From assembly GCF_900100355.1 (NCBI RefSeq), contig NZ_FNFH01000007.1:100925-164924 (forward strand): a DNA stretch of 64,000 nucleotides, written 5' to 3'. Positions within the stretch are counted from its first letter, which is position 1, and every line of letters begins with the position of its first letter. Both the position numbers and the translations under genes were made by a program. Below the pieces are notes generated by a model. It was not told the DNA's origin. It saw nothing but the letters and a program-made list of their open reading frames with translations, and did no database searches. Below, piece after piece: positions 1 to 10,100 of the stretch. This stretch comes from Microbulbifer yueqingensis. Its GTDB lineage: Bacteria; Pseudomonadota; Gammaproteobacteria; Pseudomonadales; Cellvibrionaceae.

Positions 1-12
1 ATTGAAACCGCT

Positions 13-303
13 ATGAAATGGCTGCTGGCATTCCTCGTCGTTACCCTGCTCGTTATGCAGTATCGCCTCTGGATAGGCGAGGGCAGCATGGCAGAGGTGA
101 CCCGCTTGCAGCGGGAGCTGGAACAGCAGCGAATGAAAAACGCCGCCCTGGCACGGGAGAACCGTCAGCTGTTGCGGGAGGTGCGCAGCGTCAAGGAGGG
201 TACTGACGGGGTCGAGGCCAAGGCACGCTATGACCTGGGCCTGATCAAGGAAGGGGAAACGCTGTTTATCTTTCTCAACCCCGAGGAGGCCGACAACCAG
301 TGA
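13..303 (+). CDS. ftsB: Cell division protein FtsB
   Basis: 96-residue single-pass inner membrane protein of the divisome, where FtsB forms a complex with FtsL and FtsQ. An N-terminal membrane segment (about residues 3-18, WLLAFLVVTLLVMQY) is followed by a coiled coil rich in Glu, Gln and Arg (about 25-65), then the conserved YDLGLIKEGE stretch near the C-terminus that is typical of FtsB. Length matches the family. Its TGA stop overlaps the GTG start of ispD, so the two are probably translated in series; ftsB before ispD is a common gammaproteobacterial order. The 12 bases before it are the end of an intergenic gap. Confidence 0.95.
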   Translation: MKWLLAFLVVTLLVMQYRLWIGEGSMAEVTRLQRELEQQRMKNAALARENRQLLREVRSVKEGTDGVEAKARYDLGLIKEGETLFIFLNPEEADNQ

Positions 304-1019
304 TTTCCGGTTTCTGGGTAGTGGTGCCGGCCGCCGGGGTCGGCAAGCGCATGGGGGCGGATCGCCCCAAACAATACCTGCCGCTGCTGGGCCGGCCGCT
401 CCTGTCACTGACACTGCGCAATATTCTTGCCTGGCCGGGACTCGCCGGTATCGTAGTGGCAGTATCTGAAGATGATCCCTATTTTGCGCACATCGCCGAG
501 GCCGGGCACCCTCATGTTCACCGGGTTACCGGTGGGGCCGAACGAGCCGACTCGGTGTTGTCAGCGCTCAATTACCTCGCCGGCCGCGTGCCTCCTGAGA
601 CCACGGTACTGGTCCACGATGCTGCGCGTCCCTGTGTATCCCTCGACGATATCCAGTCACTGCTTGCGGATGATGTCAGCCCCATGGCTCTGCTTGCCCA
701 GCCGGCCAGCGATACGCTGAAACTGGGTGCCAGCGACGGCAATCGCCAGGTAGTGGAAAAGACCCTCGACCGGTCGCGGATCTGGCAGGCGCAGACCCCC
801 CAGCGGGCCCCGCTCGGCGAACTGCAGCGCTGCCTGCGTGAGGGCCTGGAGCGCGGCGCGGGGATTACCGATGAAGCCAGTGCGCTGGAGCTGGCTGGCC
901 ACCAGCCCCAGCTTGTTGAGGGCCAGCGGGACAATATCAAGGTGACGCTGCCAGGGGATATCCCGCTGGTGGAGTCCATCCTGCGCCTCCGGTATGCGGC
1001 GACGGAAGAAAAACGCTAA
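300..1019 (+). CDS. ispD: 2-C-methyl-D-erythritol 4-phosphate cytidylyltransferase
   Basis: 239-residue enzyme of the non-mevalonate isoprenoid pathway that joins CTP and MEP to give CDP-ME. The N-terminal nucleotide-binding motif [13 protein letters not shown] and the later [10 protein letters not shown] motif are both present, and length is normal. The start is GTG overlapping the ftsB stop (GTGA), a coupling arrangement. It is followed 47 bases downstream by ispF, which acts two steps later in the same pathway. Confidence 0.97.
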   Translation: MISGFWVVVPAAGVGKRMGADRPKQYLPLLGRPLLSLTLRNILAWPGLAGIVVAVSEDDPYFAHIAEAGHPHVHRVTGGAERADSVLSALNYLAGRVPPETTVLVHDAARPCVSLDDIQSLLADDVSPMALLAQPASDTLKLGASDGNRQVVEKTLDRSRIWQAQTPQRAPLGELQRCLREGLERGAGITDEASALELAGHQPQLVEGQRDNIKVTLPGDIPLVESILRLRYAATEEKR

Positions 1020-1066
1020 TCACGATTCAATTGTTACAGGCAGTCAGCAGAAGGAATGCAACGCGC

Positions 1067-1552
1067 ATGAGTTTTCGCATAGGCCAGGGCCTTGATGTCC
1101 ATGCCTTCGGCCCCGGTGACCGGGTTATCCTGGGTGGGGTCAGTATTCCCCACAGCCACGGACTCGTCGCCCATAGTGATGGCGATGTCCTGCTGCACGC
1201 GCTCTCAGATGCTCTGCTGGGGGCGCTGGCGCTGGGCGATATCGGCCATCACTTCCCCGATACCGACAGCCAGTACGCCGGCGCGGACAGCCGGGAGCTG
1301 TTGCGCCGCGTGGTGGCCGAAATTCACCGGCGCGGCTATCGGCTGGTAAATGCAGACTGCACCCTGGTGGCGCAGCAACCCAAAATGGCACCACATATCG
1401 GGGCGATGCGTACCAATATCGCGGCCGACTGTACCGTCGATGAAGGGGCTGTCAGCGTCAAGGCGACTACAAGCGAGCGGCTTGGCTTCACCGGACGAGG
1501 GGAGGGGATCGCCGCCCTTGCGTCAGTACTGCTCGAGCGTGCCGATGACTGA
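1067..1552 (+). CDS. ispF: 2-C-methyl-D-erythritol 2,4-cyclodiphosphate synthase
   Basis: 161-residue MEP-pathway enzyme that cyclises CDP-ME 2-phosphate and releases CMP. The metal-binding GLDVHAF motif and the [10 protein letters not shown] and [12 protein letters not shown] motifs are present. I chose the ATG at 1067 because it gives the normal length, has AGAAGGAA about 8-10 bases upstream, and places the conserved [11 protein letters not shown] at the N-terminus; a longer reading frame begins at 1031. Its end overlaps the truD start by 8 bases. Confidence 0.96.
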   Translation: MSFRIGQGLDVHAFGPGDRVILGGVSIPHSHGLVAHSDGDVLLHALSDALLGALALGDIGHHFPDTDSQYAGADSRELLRRVVAEIHRRGYRLVNADCTLVAQQPKMAPHIGAMRTNIAADCTVDEGAVSVKATTSERLGFTGRGEGIAALASVLLERADD

Positions 1553-2513
1553 GTACTGGGACCTGGACTGGCCACGCGCCCACGGGGGAACCGCCATCAC
1601 CGCGGAGTTCCGGCGCGAACCCGAGGATTTTGTCGTCGAGGAGCAGGGTGATCCCGTACTGACGGATACCGGAGAACATGTGTACCTGCAGGTTCGCAAA
1701 CGCGGCGCCAACACCAGCTGGGTTGCCCAGCAGTTGGCGCGCGTGGCTGGCGTCTCACCCAGGGACGTAGGCTTTTTCGGCCTGAAGGATCGCCATGCGG
1801 TAACCACCCAGTGGTTCAGCGTCTGGCTTGCCCAGCGGCCCGAACCCGACTGGACAGCGATTGTCAGTGAAGAGGTGGAAATACTTCGCTGCAGTCGTGG
1901 CCAGCGCAAGCTCCGTCGCGGCGAACATACCGGCAATCGCTTTCAAATCAGGCTGCGTGACACGCGCGGGGACCGGGACAGGGCGGAGCAGTTACTGGCG
2001 AGCCTGGCTGGCGGCGTGCCAAATTATTTCGGTGAGCAGCGTTTCGGTCGTGACGGTGGCAACCTGACACTGGCGCGCCGCCTGGCAGAGGAAGGCGGCC
2101 GTGCCCGCCGCAGCGAGCGAACTTTCGCCATGTCTGCCGCCCGCAGCTGGCTATTCAACCAGGTGTTGGGCCAGCGCGTGAAAGACGGAAGCTGGCGTGA
2201 GCTGCTCGATGGGGAACCGCAACCATATCCATCTGCACCACTGTGGGGGCGGGGCAGGAACCCGGCGACCAGGGTGCAGGCCGGGCTCGAGGCTGCCGCG
2301 GTAGCCCCCTGGCAACCCTGGTGCGACTGGCTGGAGCACTGCGGCCTGAAACAGGAGCGCCGTGCCCTGGTACTGCAACCAGGGGACCTGGAGCATGAAT
2401 GGCATGGCGACGACCTGCAACTGGCTTTCAGCCTACCGGTAGGCACCTTTGCCACAGCCGTGCTCCGGGAGCTCGCAGAGCTGGCAAATGCCGCGGCTGG
2501 CGCCATAAAATAG
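1545..2513 (+). CDS. truD: tRNA pseudouridine(13) synthase TruD
   Basis: 322-residue pseudouridine synthase acting on U13 of tRNA-Glu. The catalytic-Asp motif [12 protein letters not shown] is at about residues 75-86, and the [14 protein letters not shown] motif characteristic of TruD follows. The ATG at 1545 overlaps the end of ispF and is the only start that removes a meaningless upstream extension. It is slightly shorter than the E. coli enzyme (349 residues), within family range. In many gammaproteobacteria surE comes next, but here pcm follows after an 80-base gap. Confidence 0.96.
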   Translation: MTEYWDLDWPRAHGGTAITAEFRREPEDFVVEEQGDPVLTDTGEHVYLQVRKRGANTSWVAQQLARVAGVSPRDVGFFGLKDRHAVTTQWFSVWLAQRPEPDWTAIVSEEVEILRCSRGQRKLRRGEHTGNRFQIRLRDTRGDRDRAEQLLASLAGGVPNYFGEQRFGRDGGNLTLARRLAEEGGRARRSERTFAMSAARSWLFNQVLGQRVKDGSWRELLDGEPQPYPSAPLWGRGRNPATRVQAGLEAAAVAPWQPWCDWLEHCGLKQERRALVLQPGDLEHEWHGDDLQLAFSLPVGTFATAVLRELAELANAAAGAIK

Positions 2514-2593
2514 ACGAAAACTAACAATGATAACCGGCTCTGAGGCCGGGTCGCGGCGGGGACGATACCCGGCCGCCAGTTGGAAGGGACACT

Positions 2594-3265
2594 ATGGACC
2601 GCTTGAAACGCGAAGGGCTGGGGATGACCTCCCAGCGCACCCGCAATCGCCTGATACAACGATTGCGGGATGGGGGGATTCAGAACGAAGAAGTGCTGGA
2701 TGTGATGGCATCCACGCCTCGCCACCTGTTTCTTGACGAGGCCCTGGCCATTCGGGCCTATGAAGATACGTCGCTCCCGATCGGTTACGGGCAGACCATC
2801 TCGCAACCTTACATAGTCGCGCGGATGACCGAGCTCCTGCTAAACCGGGCGACATCCCTGCACAGGGTGCTGGAGGTGGGGACCGGCTCCGGGTACCAGA
2901 CCGCGATTCTTGCGCGGCTGGTTGACCAACTCTATTCCGTGGAACGCATCGCGCCCCTGCTGGACCAGGCCCGCAGGCGGCTGCGTGAACTCAATATCTA
3001 TAACGTCGAAACGAAGGTCAGCAGTGGTGGTTTTGGCTGGCCCGAGATGGCCCCCTTCGATGCCATTCTCGCTGCAGCGGCGCCGGCTTCCGTCCCCGCC
3101 GAGCTCAAGGAGCAGTTGGCTCCCAACGGCGTGCTGGTAATCCCCATCGGCACCGAGCGCCAGTTTCTCACCGTGGTTACCCGCTGCGAGGACAGCGACC
3201 GTTTCGAAGTAGAGCGGCTCGAACCCGTACGCTTTGTGCCCCTGCTTTCGGGAGTTGTGCGGTGA
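2594..3265 (+). CDS. pcm: Protein-L-isoaspartate O-methyltransferase
   Basis: 223-residue SAM-dependent methyltransferase that repairs isoaspartyl residues in damaged proteins. The motif I region LEVGTGSGYQTAIL and the substrate-loop residues IGYGQTISQPYIVA are clear, and the length is normal for the bacterial enzyme. A purine-rich GGAAGGGA lies just upstream of the ATG. The stop overlaps the GTG start of the next gene. The usual gene pair surE-pcm is broken: no surE reading frame is present between truD and pcm. Confidence 0.96.
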   Translation: MDRLKREGLGMTSQRTRNRLIQRLRDGGIQNEEVLDVMASTPRHLFLDEALAIRAYEDTSLPIGYGQTISQPYIVARMTELLLNRATSLHRVLEVGTGSGYQTAILARLVDQLYSVERIAPLLDQARRRLRELNIYNVETKVSSGGFGWPEMAPFDAILAAAAPASVPAELKEQLAPNGVLVIPIGTERQFLTVVTRCEDSDRFEVERLEPVRFVPLLSGVVR

Positions 3266-4218
3266 GCCGTAGTCGGTTCCTGGGCGGCCGTTACTGGGGC
3301 ATTTTGTTGCGCGGCATGGGCATGGGTGCCGCGGATGTGGTGCCGGGAGTTTCCGGGGGCACCATTGCGTTTATCACGGGGATCTACGGCGAGCTGCTGG
3401 ACTCCCTGAGCCGTATCGGCCCCCACTGCGTGACGATCCTGCGGAGGCATGGTCCACTGGTGGCGTGGCGCTACATCAACGGCAACTTCCTGCTGGCGCT
3501 GTTCTGCGGCATTCTGTTGAGCGTGTTCAGCCTCGCCAACCTGATCGGCTTCCTGCTGGACAAGTATCCGATCGTGGTCTGGTCGTTCTTTTTCGGCCTG
3601 ATCCTGGCATCGACCGTGCCCATCCTTCGACAGGTGCCAAGGTGGACCTGGTCGGTGCCGGTTTGCCTGTTACTGGGTGTGCTGCTCGCGGTGGGCGTCA
3701 GCGAGATCCGCCCGGGGCAGGTCCCGGCTACTCCCCTGACCCTGTTCCTTTCCGGGGCACTGGCAATCTGCGCGATGATCCTGCCCGGGATCTCAGGCTC
3801 GTTCATCCTGCTCATGATTGGAATCTATCCCCGGGTCCTGGAAGCGGTGCATGAACTCCAGTGGGAGAACCTGCTGTTCTTCGCCGGCGGGGCAGTTACC
3901 GGGCTCATGCTGTTCAGCCGGCTCCTGTCCTGGCTGATGCACCATTACCCGGCTCGCACCCTGGCGTTTCTCGCAGGCGTATTGCTCGGTAGCCTGAAAA
4001 TTGTCTGGCCGTGGAAACTTCCTGATGCCGGGACAGCGGGAGGGGACAAGCTGGCGCCATTGTTGTCCAATGTGCTCCCGGCCCGTTTTGCGGGGGAGAC
4101 CGGGGCCGAGCCATTTGTAGTGCCGGCCCTGGTGGCGGCAGCAGCAGCGGTAGCGTTAGTCCTGCTGGTCGACCATGTGGGCAGGGTACGGGACCCCCGA
4201 GAACAGGGAAAGGCGTGA
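3262..4218 (+). CDS. DUF368 family polytopic membrane protein
   Basis: 318-residue integral membrane protein with about eight or more hydrophobic segments. The N-terminal RGMGMGAADVVPGVSGGT signature and its internal echo AMILPGISGSFILLMIGIYP are typical of DUF368, a family recently linked with undecaprenyl-phosphate recycling (DUF368/PopT-type flippases); that role is from family knowledge, not shown here. The GTG start overlaps the pcm stop, so it is translated with pcm. A 134-base gap separates it from nlpD. Confidence 0.88.
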   Translation: MSRSRFLGGRYWGILLRGMGMGAADVVPGVSGGTIAFITGIYGELLDSLSRIGPHCVTILRRHGPLVAWRYINGNFLLALFCGILLSVFSLANLIGFLLDKYPIVVWSFFFGLILASTVPILRQVPRWTWSVPVCLLLGVLLAVGVSEIRPGQVPATPLTLFLSGALAICAMILPGISGSFILLMIGIYPRVLEAVHELQWENLLFFAGGAVTGLMLFSRLLSWLMHHYPARTLAFLAGVLLGSLKIVWPWKLPDAGTAGGDKLAPLLSNVLPARFAGETGAEPFVVPALVAAAAAVALVLLVDHVGRVRDPREQGKA

Positions 4219-4352
4219 AAATCTTCCTGCACTGCCTATTACCTGCGGCAGGTCGGAATGGCAGCGCATTCTGTGGAATTCAGGCGTCTTTCCGGAATAA
4301 TTTTTTATACACTTTTCCCATAAATGGCTCCGGGTGATGTAAAAAGAGAATA

Positions 4353-5210
4353 ATGGAATGTCGTCATTTTAAACAGGTTGGCCACCCCGACTGGCGTGAC
4401 GTTTGCCGGGGATGGAGTCAATTCGTCCTTCGGGCGTTAAAAATATTAATCCCTGCCTTCACCGTAGGTATGCTTTTGGGCTGCACCAGCCTGCCTGCGC
4501 CAACCAGTTCCCTGGCCCAGCCGCCGAGCATTCGGATCGCTCACCACACCGTCAGCAAGGGTGAAACTCTCTATTCGATAGCGTGGCGCTACGGACGTGA
4601 TTTTCGCGAACTTGCCGCCTTAAATGGCATAAAAGAGCCCTATAGTATTTATCCTGGCCAGCGCCTGAAGCTGGAGGGCAGGGCGCCCCGACCGGCCGCG
4701 AGGCCGGCGCCGAAACCAGCTACGAAGACTGTGGCCAGGGCACCCGTGCGGCGCCCCGAGACAGTGGTAGAGAAACAGCCCGTTCGCTCAAAATCCTTAA
4801 CGCCGAGACCCGTGAAGAAGCCGACGACAACGCGCACCGCCGCCTCCATTCGCTGGCAGTGGCCGGCCCGTGGCAAGGTGATCAGCCGCTTCGCTGCAAA
4901 GGACCCCCTCCGCAAGGGAGTTGATATCGCCGGGGAAAAGGGGGACTCTGTAGTTGCAGCAGCCGATGGCACTGTGATCTACGCGGGTAGCGCACTGAGA
5001 GGTTACGGCAAGCTGCTGATCGTAAAGCACAGCGAGGAGTTCCTGAGTGCTTACGCCCACAACCACAAGTTGCTTGTGAAAGAGGGCAGCACGGTGAAAG
5101 CGGGGCAGAGGATAGCGGAACTGGGTTCAAGTGGTACCAGCCGCAACAAGCTCCACTTTGAGATCCGTCGCAACGGTCAGCCAGTTGATCCGATGGCCTA
5201 TTTGCCATAG
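4353..5210 (+). CDS. nlpD: LysM/M23 lipoprotein NlpD
   Basis: 285-residue outer membrane lipoprotein that activates cell-wall amidases at division. A hydrophobic stretch ending in a lipobox (GMLLGC, Cys near residue 44) is preceded by an unusually long N-terminal extension, so the true start may lie further in. A LysM domain follows (about 64-108, SKGETLYSIAWRYGRD), then a basic Pro/Lys/Arg linker and an M23 domain (about 175-285). The M23 metal-binding His is replaced (RKGVDIA where active enzymes have HxGxD) and only one His remains in LHFEI, so it is a regulator, not a hydrolase. nlpD before rpoS is conserved, and the rpoS promoter commonly lies inside nlpD. Confidence 0.93.
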   Translation: MECRHFKQVGHPDWRDVCRGWSQFVLRALKILIPAFTVGMLLGCTSLPAPTSSLAQPPSIRIAHHTVSKGETLYSIAWRYGRDFRELAALNGIKEPYSIYPGQRLKLEGRAPRPAARPAPKPATKTVARAPVRRPETVVEKQPVRSKSLTPRPVKKPTTTRTAASIRWQWPARGKVISRFAAKDPLRKGVDIAGEKGDSVVAAADGTVIYAGSALRGYGKLLIVKHSEEFLSAYAHNHKLLVKEGSTVKAGQRIAELGSSGTSRNKLHFEIRRNGQPVDPMAYLP

Positions 5211-5413
5211 TCCAAGTGGTCCTGAGGCTCTGTAAATAAAAATGGATTTTGTTTGTACCACTTGAGGTAGTCACCGGAATGTGACGGCTGCAAGGTCCGC
5301 GCCTTCCCCAGCGGTCGTCCCAATACGGTGGCTGTCGTGCCAGAAGCGGCAGGGTCTAGCCCCTGCCAGCCAAGGGCACGGCTGATATTGGCATAGTACA
5401 AGGAGTTGGGGAA

Positions 5414-6475
5414 ATGGATGCACAACGGCAACACCGGTCTGTGACCGGCGACGCAGATCTTCCTCCAGAGTTGGCAGCAGATCAGGCAGAACAGAACGTT
5501 CAGGGTAAACAGCAACAAGAGACAAAAAAGGAACCTGGCCGCCGCACCAGGAAGAAAGCGGCAAAATCGAGTCCCGAACCTACCCCCCTCAAGCCCAGGG
5601 CGCGGCGGCTGGCTGATAACGACAGTTATCTTCACAAGAATCTCGACGCGACCCAGCTTTATCTCAATGAAATCGGTTTCTCGCCGCTGCTGACCGCGGA
5701 AGAGGAAGTTTACTACGCACGCAAGGCATTGCGCGGCGACGCGGCCGCACGCAAGCGGATGATCGAGAGTAATTTGCGTCTGGTGGTCAAGATCGCCCGG
5801 CGCTATGTGAGCCGGGGCCTTGCGCTTCTCGACCTGATCGAGGAGGGCAACCTGGGCCTGATCCGCGCGGTGGAGAAGTTCGATCCGGAGCGGGGCTTCC
5901 GGTTCTCCACCTATGCCACCTGGTGGATACGGCAGACTATCGAGCGGGCCATCATGAACCAGACTCGCACGATCCGGCTTCCGATTCATGTGGTCAAGGA
6001 GCTTAATGTCTACCTCCGGGCGTCCCGGGAACTGGCACAGAAACTGGATCACGAGCCCTCGGCTGAGGAAATTGCGTCGCTGCTTGAAAAGCCTGTCGAA
6101 GACGTCGAGCGCATGCTGGGACTCAACGAACGGGTTACGTCGGTCGATACACCCATCGGTCCTTCTTCTGAAAAAACCCTGGTCGACACAATTCCGGACC
6201 AGCAGGAGTCTGATCCGGCCGAGCTCCTGCAGGACAGCGATCTTTTTGACAGCATTAACCGCTGGCTGGGAGAACTTCCCGATAAACAGTGCGAGGTGGT
6301 TTCACGCCGCTTTGGGCTCCGCGGTTACGAGGCCAGCACGCTTGAAGAAGTGGGGCGCGAGATTGGCCTCACACGCGAGCGTGTGCGGCAGATCCAGGTG
6401 GATGCACTGAAGCGTCTCAGGGAAGTCATGGAAAAACAGGGACTGGACGGAATGTCGCTGTTCGGTAACCTCTGA
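5414..6475 (+). CDS. rpoS: RNA polymerase sigma factor RpoS
   Basis: 353-residue stationary-phase and general-stress sigma factor. A charged, low-complexity N-terminal extension (about residues 1-65, basic patch [11 protein letters not shown]) precedes region 1.2 ([16 protein letters not shown]), region 2 ([35 protein letters not shown]), region 3 and the region 4 helix-turn-helix ([18 protein letters not shown]). Length is somewhat above the usual 330 owing to the N-terminal tail. A 203-base leader separates it from nlpD, and a clear terminator follows. Confidence 0.97.
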   Translation: MDAQRQHRSVTGDADLPPELAADQAEQNVQGKQQQETKKEPGRRTRKKAAKSSPEPTPLKPRARRLADNDSYLHKNLDATQLYLNEIGFSPLLTAEEEVYYARKALRGDAAARKRMIESNLRLVVKIARRYVSRGLALLDLIEEGNLGLIRAVEKFDPERGFRFSTYATWWIRQTIERAIMNQTRTIRLPIHVVKELNVYLRASRELAQKLDHEPSAEEIASLLEKPVEDVERMLGLNERVTSVDTPIGPSSEKTLVDTIPDQQESDPAELLQDSDLFDSINRWLGELPDKQCEVVSRRFGLRGYEASTLEEVGREIGLTRERVRQIQVDALKRLREVMEKQGLDGMSLFGNL

Positions 6476-6497
6476 CGCGGCAGTTCAGGAAAGTGAT

Positions 6498-6530
6498 AGC
6501 CCGTATCGGTGCTCCGATACGGGCTTTTTT
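6498..6530 (+). terminator. Intrinsic terminator of rpoS
   Basis: A perfect 12-base-pair stem (AGCCCGTATCGG at 6498-6509 with its complement at 6514-6525) closes a TGCT loop and runs into six T residues. It sits 23 bases after the rpoS stop and separates it from the opposing ydbL gene. Confidence 0.93.
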
Positions 6531-6542
6531 GTATCTACGGGT

Positions 6543-6869
6543 TCACTTCTGCGCCCAGCGACCCCGACTGTCCTGGTAATAAGCGCCGGCCGGCAGCCGC
6601 GCTTCCAGCTTCTCGGCAGCCCGGGCAGCTACCTGGGCGATGGAGATACCGTTGCGCTTGGCAATGGCCGCATATTCCCGCTTGCGCTTACTGTTAACCT
6701 CTGCCACCAGCTGTTCCAGCTCAGGTGAGCTCTCACTGACGATGGCGATATAGCCACTGTTGGCCTCCCCAACCAGCCCCTGGTTACGGGCCGCATCAAG
6801 TGTGATTGCCGCGGCAGGAAGGGCTACGGCCAGTGCCAGAATCACCAGGATATGCTTCAGCGTATTCAT
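6543..6869 (-). CDS. ydbL: YdbL family (DUF1318) periplasmic protein
   Basis: 108-residue secreted protein with a signal peptide (MNTLKHILVILALAVALPAAA) followed by the DUF1318 body (LDAARNQGLVGEANSGYIA and a C-terminal YYQDSRGRW). The ATG at 6869 was chosen because AGGAGC lies five bases upstream and the signal peptide starts there; an ATG three bases earlier is also possible. It is the last gene of a ydbH-ynbE-ydbL set as in E. coli, where YdbL is thought to assist the YdbH-YnbE envelope bridge. Confidence 0.9.
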   Translation of the reverse strand: MNTLKHILVILALAVALPAAAITLDAARNQGLVGEANSGYIAIVSESSPELEQLVAEVNSKRKREYAAIAKRNGISIAQVAARAAEKLEARLPAGAYYQDSRGRWAQK

Positions 6870-6879
6870 CATTAGCTCC

Positions 6880-7074
6880 TTAGAAAATACCTTCCTTGTC
6901 CTCGAAAACGTTCTCCAGCTCCCGGTCCACCTTGACACGAATTTCGTGCTCAATTTTTACATTCAGGTTTACCGTAATCGGCTCGCTGGGTGCCTGGACA
7001 GCGACGGTCGGTGTGCAGCCGGCAGTGATCAGCGCGGCGGCAAGCAGCAATGGTGGCAGGTGGCGGGTGTTCAT
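6880..7074 (-). CDS. ynbE: YnbE-like outer membrane lipoprotein
   Basis: 64-residue lipoprotein. The signal peptide ends in a lipobox ITAGC (Cys about residue 20), and the mature part PITVNLNVKIEHEIRVKVD matches the YnbE beta-strand pattern. A GGAG lies just upstream of the ATG. In E. coli YnbE is the outer membrane partner that completes the YdbH bridge for phospholipid transport. The gene lies between ydbH and ydbL on the same strand, separated by 10 bases from ydbL. Confidence 0.9.
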   Translation of the reverse strand: MNTRHLPPLLLAAALITAGCTPTVAVQAPSEPITVNLNVKIEHEIRVKVDRELENVFEDKEGIF

Positions 7075-7155
7075 CTGGCACTCCTCGGATTTAACGCCAT
7101 TCTATTCTAACTGGTTTAGCTTAACGCAGGCTGAACCCCAGGGTTGCCCTTGTTT

Positions 7156-10100
7156 TCACTGATTGCCGAGTTGCTTTTCCAGCGCATCGGCAAGGTCACG
7201 GCTTGCCTGCAGGGATTGCAGCATGGCAGGAATATTGTTTTCGAGATTCAGGTTAATGACCAAGTCCCGCTTCTGGTCCAAAGAAGCGCTGCGACCCACC
7301 AGCTTGAGCTGCATTTGCATATCGCCGCTGGGCGGATACTCGAGTGTGCCACTCAGGGTGCGGTAACTGTAGTCTTCCAGCGCGCCGGCCAGCATTTTCA
7401 ACTGGGGATTGCCGGCCAGCATTTCGGGGGAGAAGGCGCCATAATACCTCAACCGGCCTCCCGGCGGACGCGCTGTCACTTTCCCGCTCTTGACTGTGAC
7501 GCCTTCCTCATCGGTGATCAACGGAATGGTCATATCAATTGCACCGCTGGCATTGAAGTTACCCGCCTCCATCTGGTCGCTCAATGCACGGAGCGAAAGC
7601 CCGGAGAAAGAGAGCTGGCTGCGTCGCTCCTCCCCGGCGAGATTCCAGGTCAATGCATCGGAGTGCACACTGCCTCCCAGGAGCTCCGCATCAAGGCCTG
7701 CGAATATCACATCACCGGATTGCTCCACCGACAGGAGAAAGCGGATGTTCTCTACAGGTACCCCGACGTCCACACGTTTTGCACTGAAGGCCTGTGGTTT
7801 TGGGGTGTACCAGCTGTCGCCTTTCCGCTGGAGTACGGCTTCGCCGGTAATGCCCACGGCAAAAGTGTTTTCGTAAATAGCCGCGACGTCCCGCAGTTGT
7901 GCCTGCAGGCGGTCACTGTTGCGTGCAGGCCATGAAAATGTGCCCTTGCCCCTCAATGTGCCGGAAACCAGCTCTACAGGAAGGCCCGAGATCACATCAC
8001 TGAGCGGCTTCATCTGGCTGAACCCGGCTTTTGCCACACTGATTTCTGCGCTTCCCCGGGCCTTTCCGAAGTCGTGGGTCCAGTTGCTTTCTCCAGTAAC
8101 ATGGCCGGCCTTTACCTGGCTTTGGCCGCGCAATACCAGGTCGCGAAAGGTGAAGTCCCCCTGGGCCTCGGTAATGATCATGTATTTATCGTTGATCCTG
8201 GTGGTCCAATCATCGGTGGCATAACCGCCGGAAGCCAGCGTCTGGCCCCCTTCTCGTCGGAGCTCGAAACCTTGCATAGCGGCCGAGCCGCCACCCGACA
8301 GGCCAGGCGCACTGAAGGAGATAACAGTGACATTAAAATCTCCTTCGCAATGGAGCTTACCGGGAGCGGAGCAGGAAAGACCTGATGATTCCAGTCGGAT
8401 ACCTTTGGCCTTTAGCCCGTTTTTTGTGAGAGCTTCGGTGCTTGCCTGAAATCGCTCGCTTGCCAGCCTGTATTCGCCATTGCTGGTAGCGATGCTGCCC
8501 GCAAATACCAACTGGTTGTCTGCAGCTGATGCGTTTTTGTCCAGTACTATTGAAGGAGCCCGGGCGCTCACGGTGACAAGACAGGCTGTTTCCTGCTGCA
8601 GCTGGCAGCTCAAGGATTCAAGAGTTGATGAAAGCCTCTGCGTGCCTTTTCGGTCCGCCAGGTTCAGCTTCAGACCGGAAGCTTCAACCTCGAGTGGCCC
8701 GGGCCACTGCCTGGCACGAATAATCAACGGCTTCGTAAACGTGGCTTGCAGTCTTGCCTCCCCGGGTCCCAGTGCGTCCAGAACGCTGGCCAGCGCGGGT
8801 GGTGAGTTTTCCTTCTTTACCAGGGTCGCCTCTGGTCGACTGCCCGGGAGGATTTCCAGCGAAAGTCCTGTCATCAGCCTGTCGCTGCCGAGGCGACCGA
8901 GGGACGGGAGCGTGGCTGAGCCCCGCAATTCGACCCGGCCCCCAATGTCGGTAATTCCCCTTCCTGTGAGAGCCCTCAGGGCCGTAAGCGCTGTGCCGGG
9001 GTCCTCGAGGAGCAATGCTGCGGTGTCGAGGCTGAGTGTGCCACTGGCTGTGATTTCACTGTCCTTTCCCCCGCCCCGGGCCTGGATCTCGCCGGAAAAC
9101 AGTTCCTGGTCACTGGTTTGCAGGCGGGTAATCAGGACATTAGCACTACCTGTCGCCGCCGCCACGCGGAGGGGGTGGAGGCTGTCAAGGTTGAACTCGA
9201 CCGGCCCATCGGTAGCAAGTGTGATTCGAAGGGGAAGCTTGCCGGGTAAGCGCGCCAGGCTCAGCGACAGCTCATCACTTTCAACTCTCGCAGCCAGGCT
9301 TTCATAATATTCCGTGTGGGAAAGGTTATCCGGGATACGTCCGGTGACGTTGAGCTGGAAGGTGCCAGTAGATTGGGTTTTGTTCCCGTTCTGGCCAGCA
9401 CGCATGACTGGGCTGGAGATTGCGCCAGGAAGGGGCAGCAGTGTGATCGTATTGGCGAGACGTTCGACGTCGCCCGTCATTCTGAGGGCGGCTCCCCAGT
9501 GCCCGGGGGAGGCGCCCGTCGTGGTGGCGGTAAATCCGGGGCGCAGAGTAGCGCTCAGGTTGAAGGCATCCTCGCCTTCGCCATCCGCGAGCCGGAGGTC
9601 CAGCCGGACCGGCCGTTGTGTAGCCGCGGAAATATCCGGCAGGCTAGCCTCGCCCCTGAGTTCGAAGCCCACTCCCTGAACCATGATGCTTGCGGTGTCG
9701 GCAGGCCTGTCCCATTGCAGCTTGATCCGCACTGGAAGTCCTCCGCTGCGGATATCGACCAGTTCGGCGATCTCTATCCGCGGTGGCAGAAACCTCACTG
9801 CCTGGAGTAAATCGCTGAGGATAATATCCGGAGCCGGCCGATCAGGGGTGGTGGGGGCAGGCCGGTCGCCAAGGCGAGCGGCCTCGATGGCAACGCGGGT
9901 GCGTCCCTCCTGCTTCCGTAAGACCAGGTCGAGTGGCCGGGAGATGACCACGCCCCGCAACTCTACCGGCGTCCCCGAGGGAAGCGTGACGCTTAGTTGA
10001 GTCATCCTGACCTGGCCCGGCGACACCTTGAAGCCCTGGATCCGCTCGATCTCCACCTCGCTGACCAGGCCTCTGGCTATCAGGGTCGCTAAAGTGTCAC

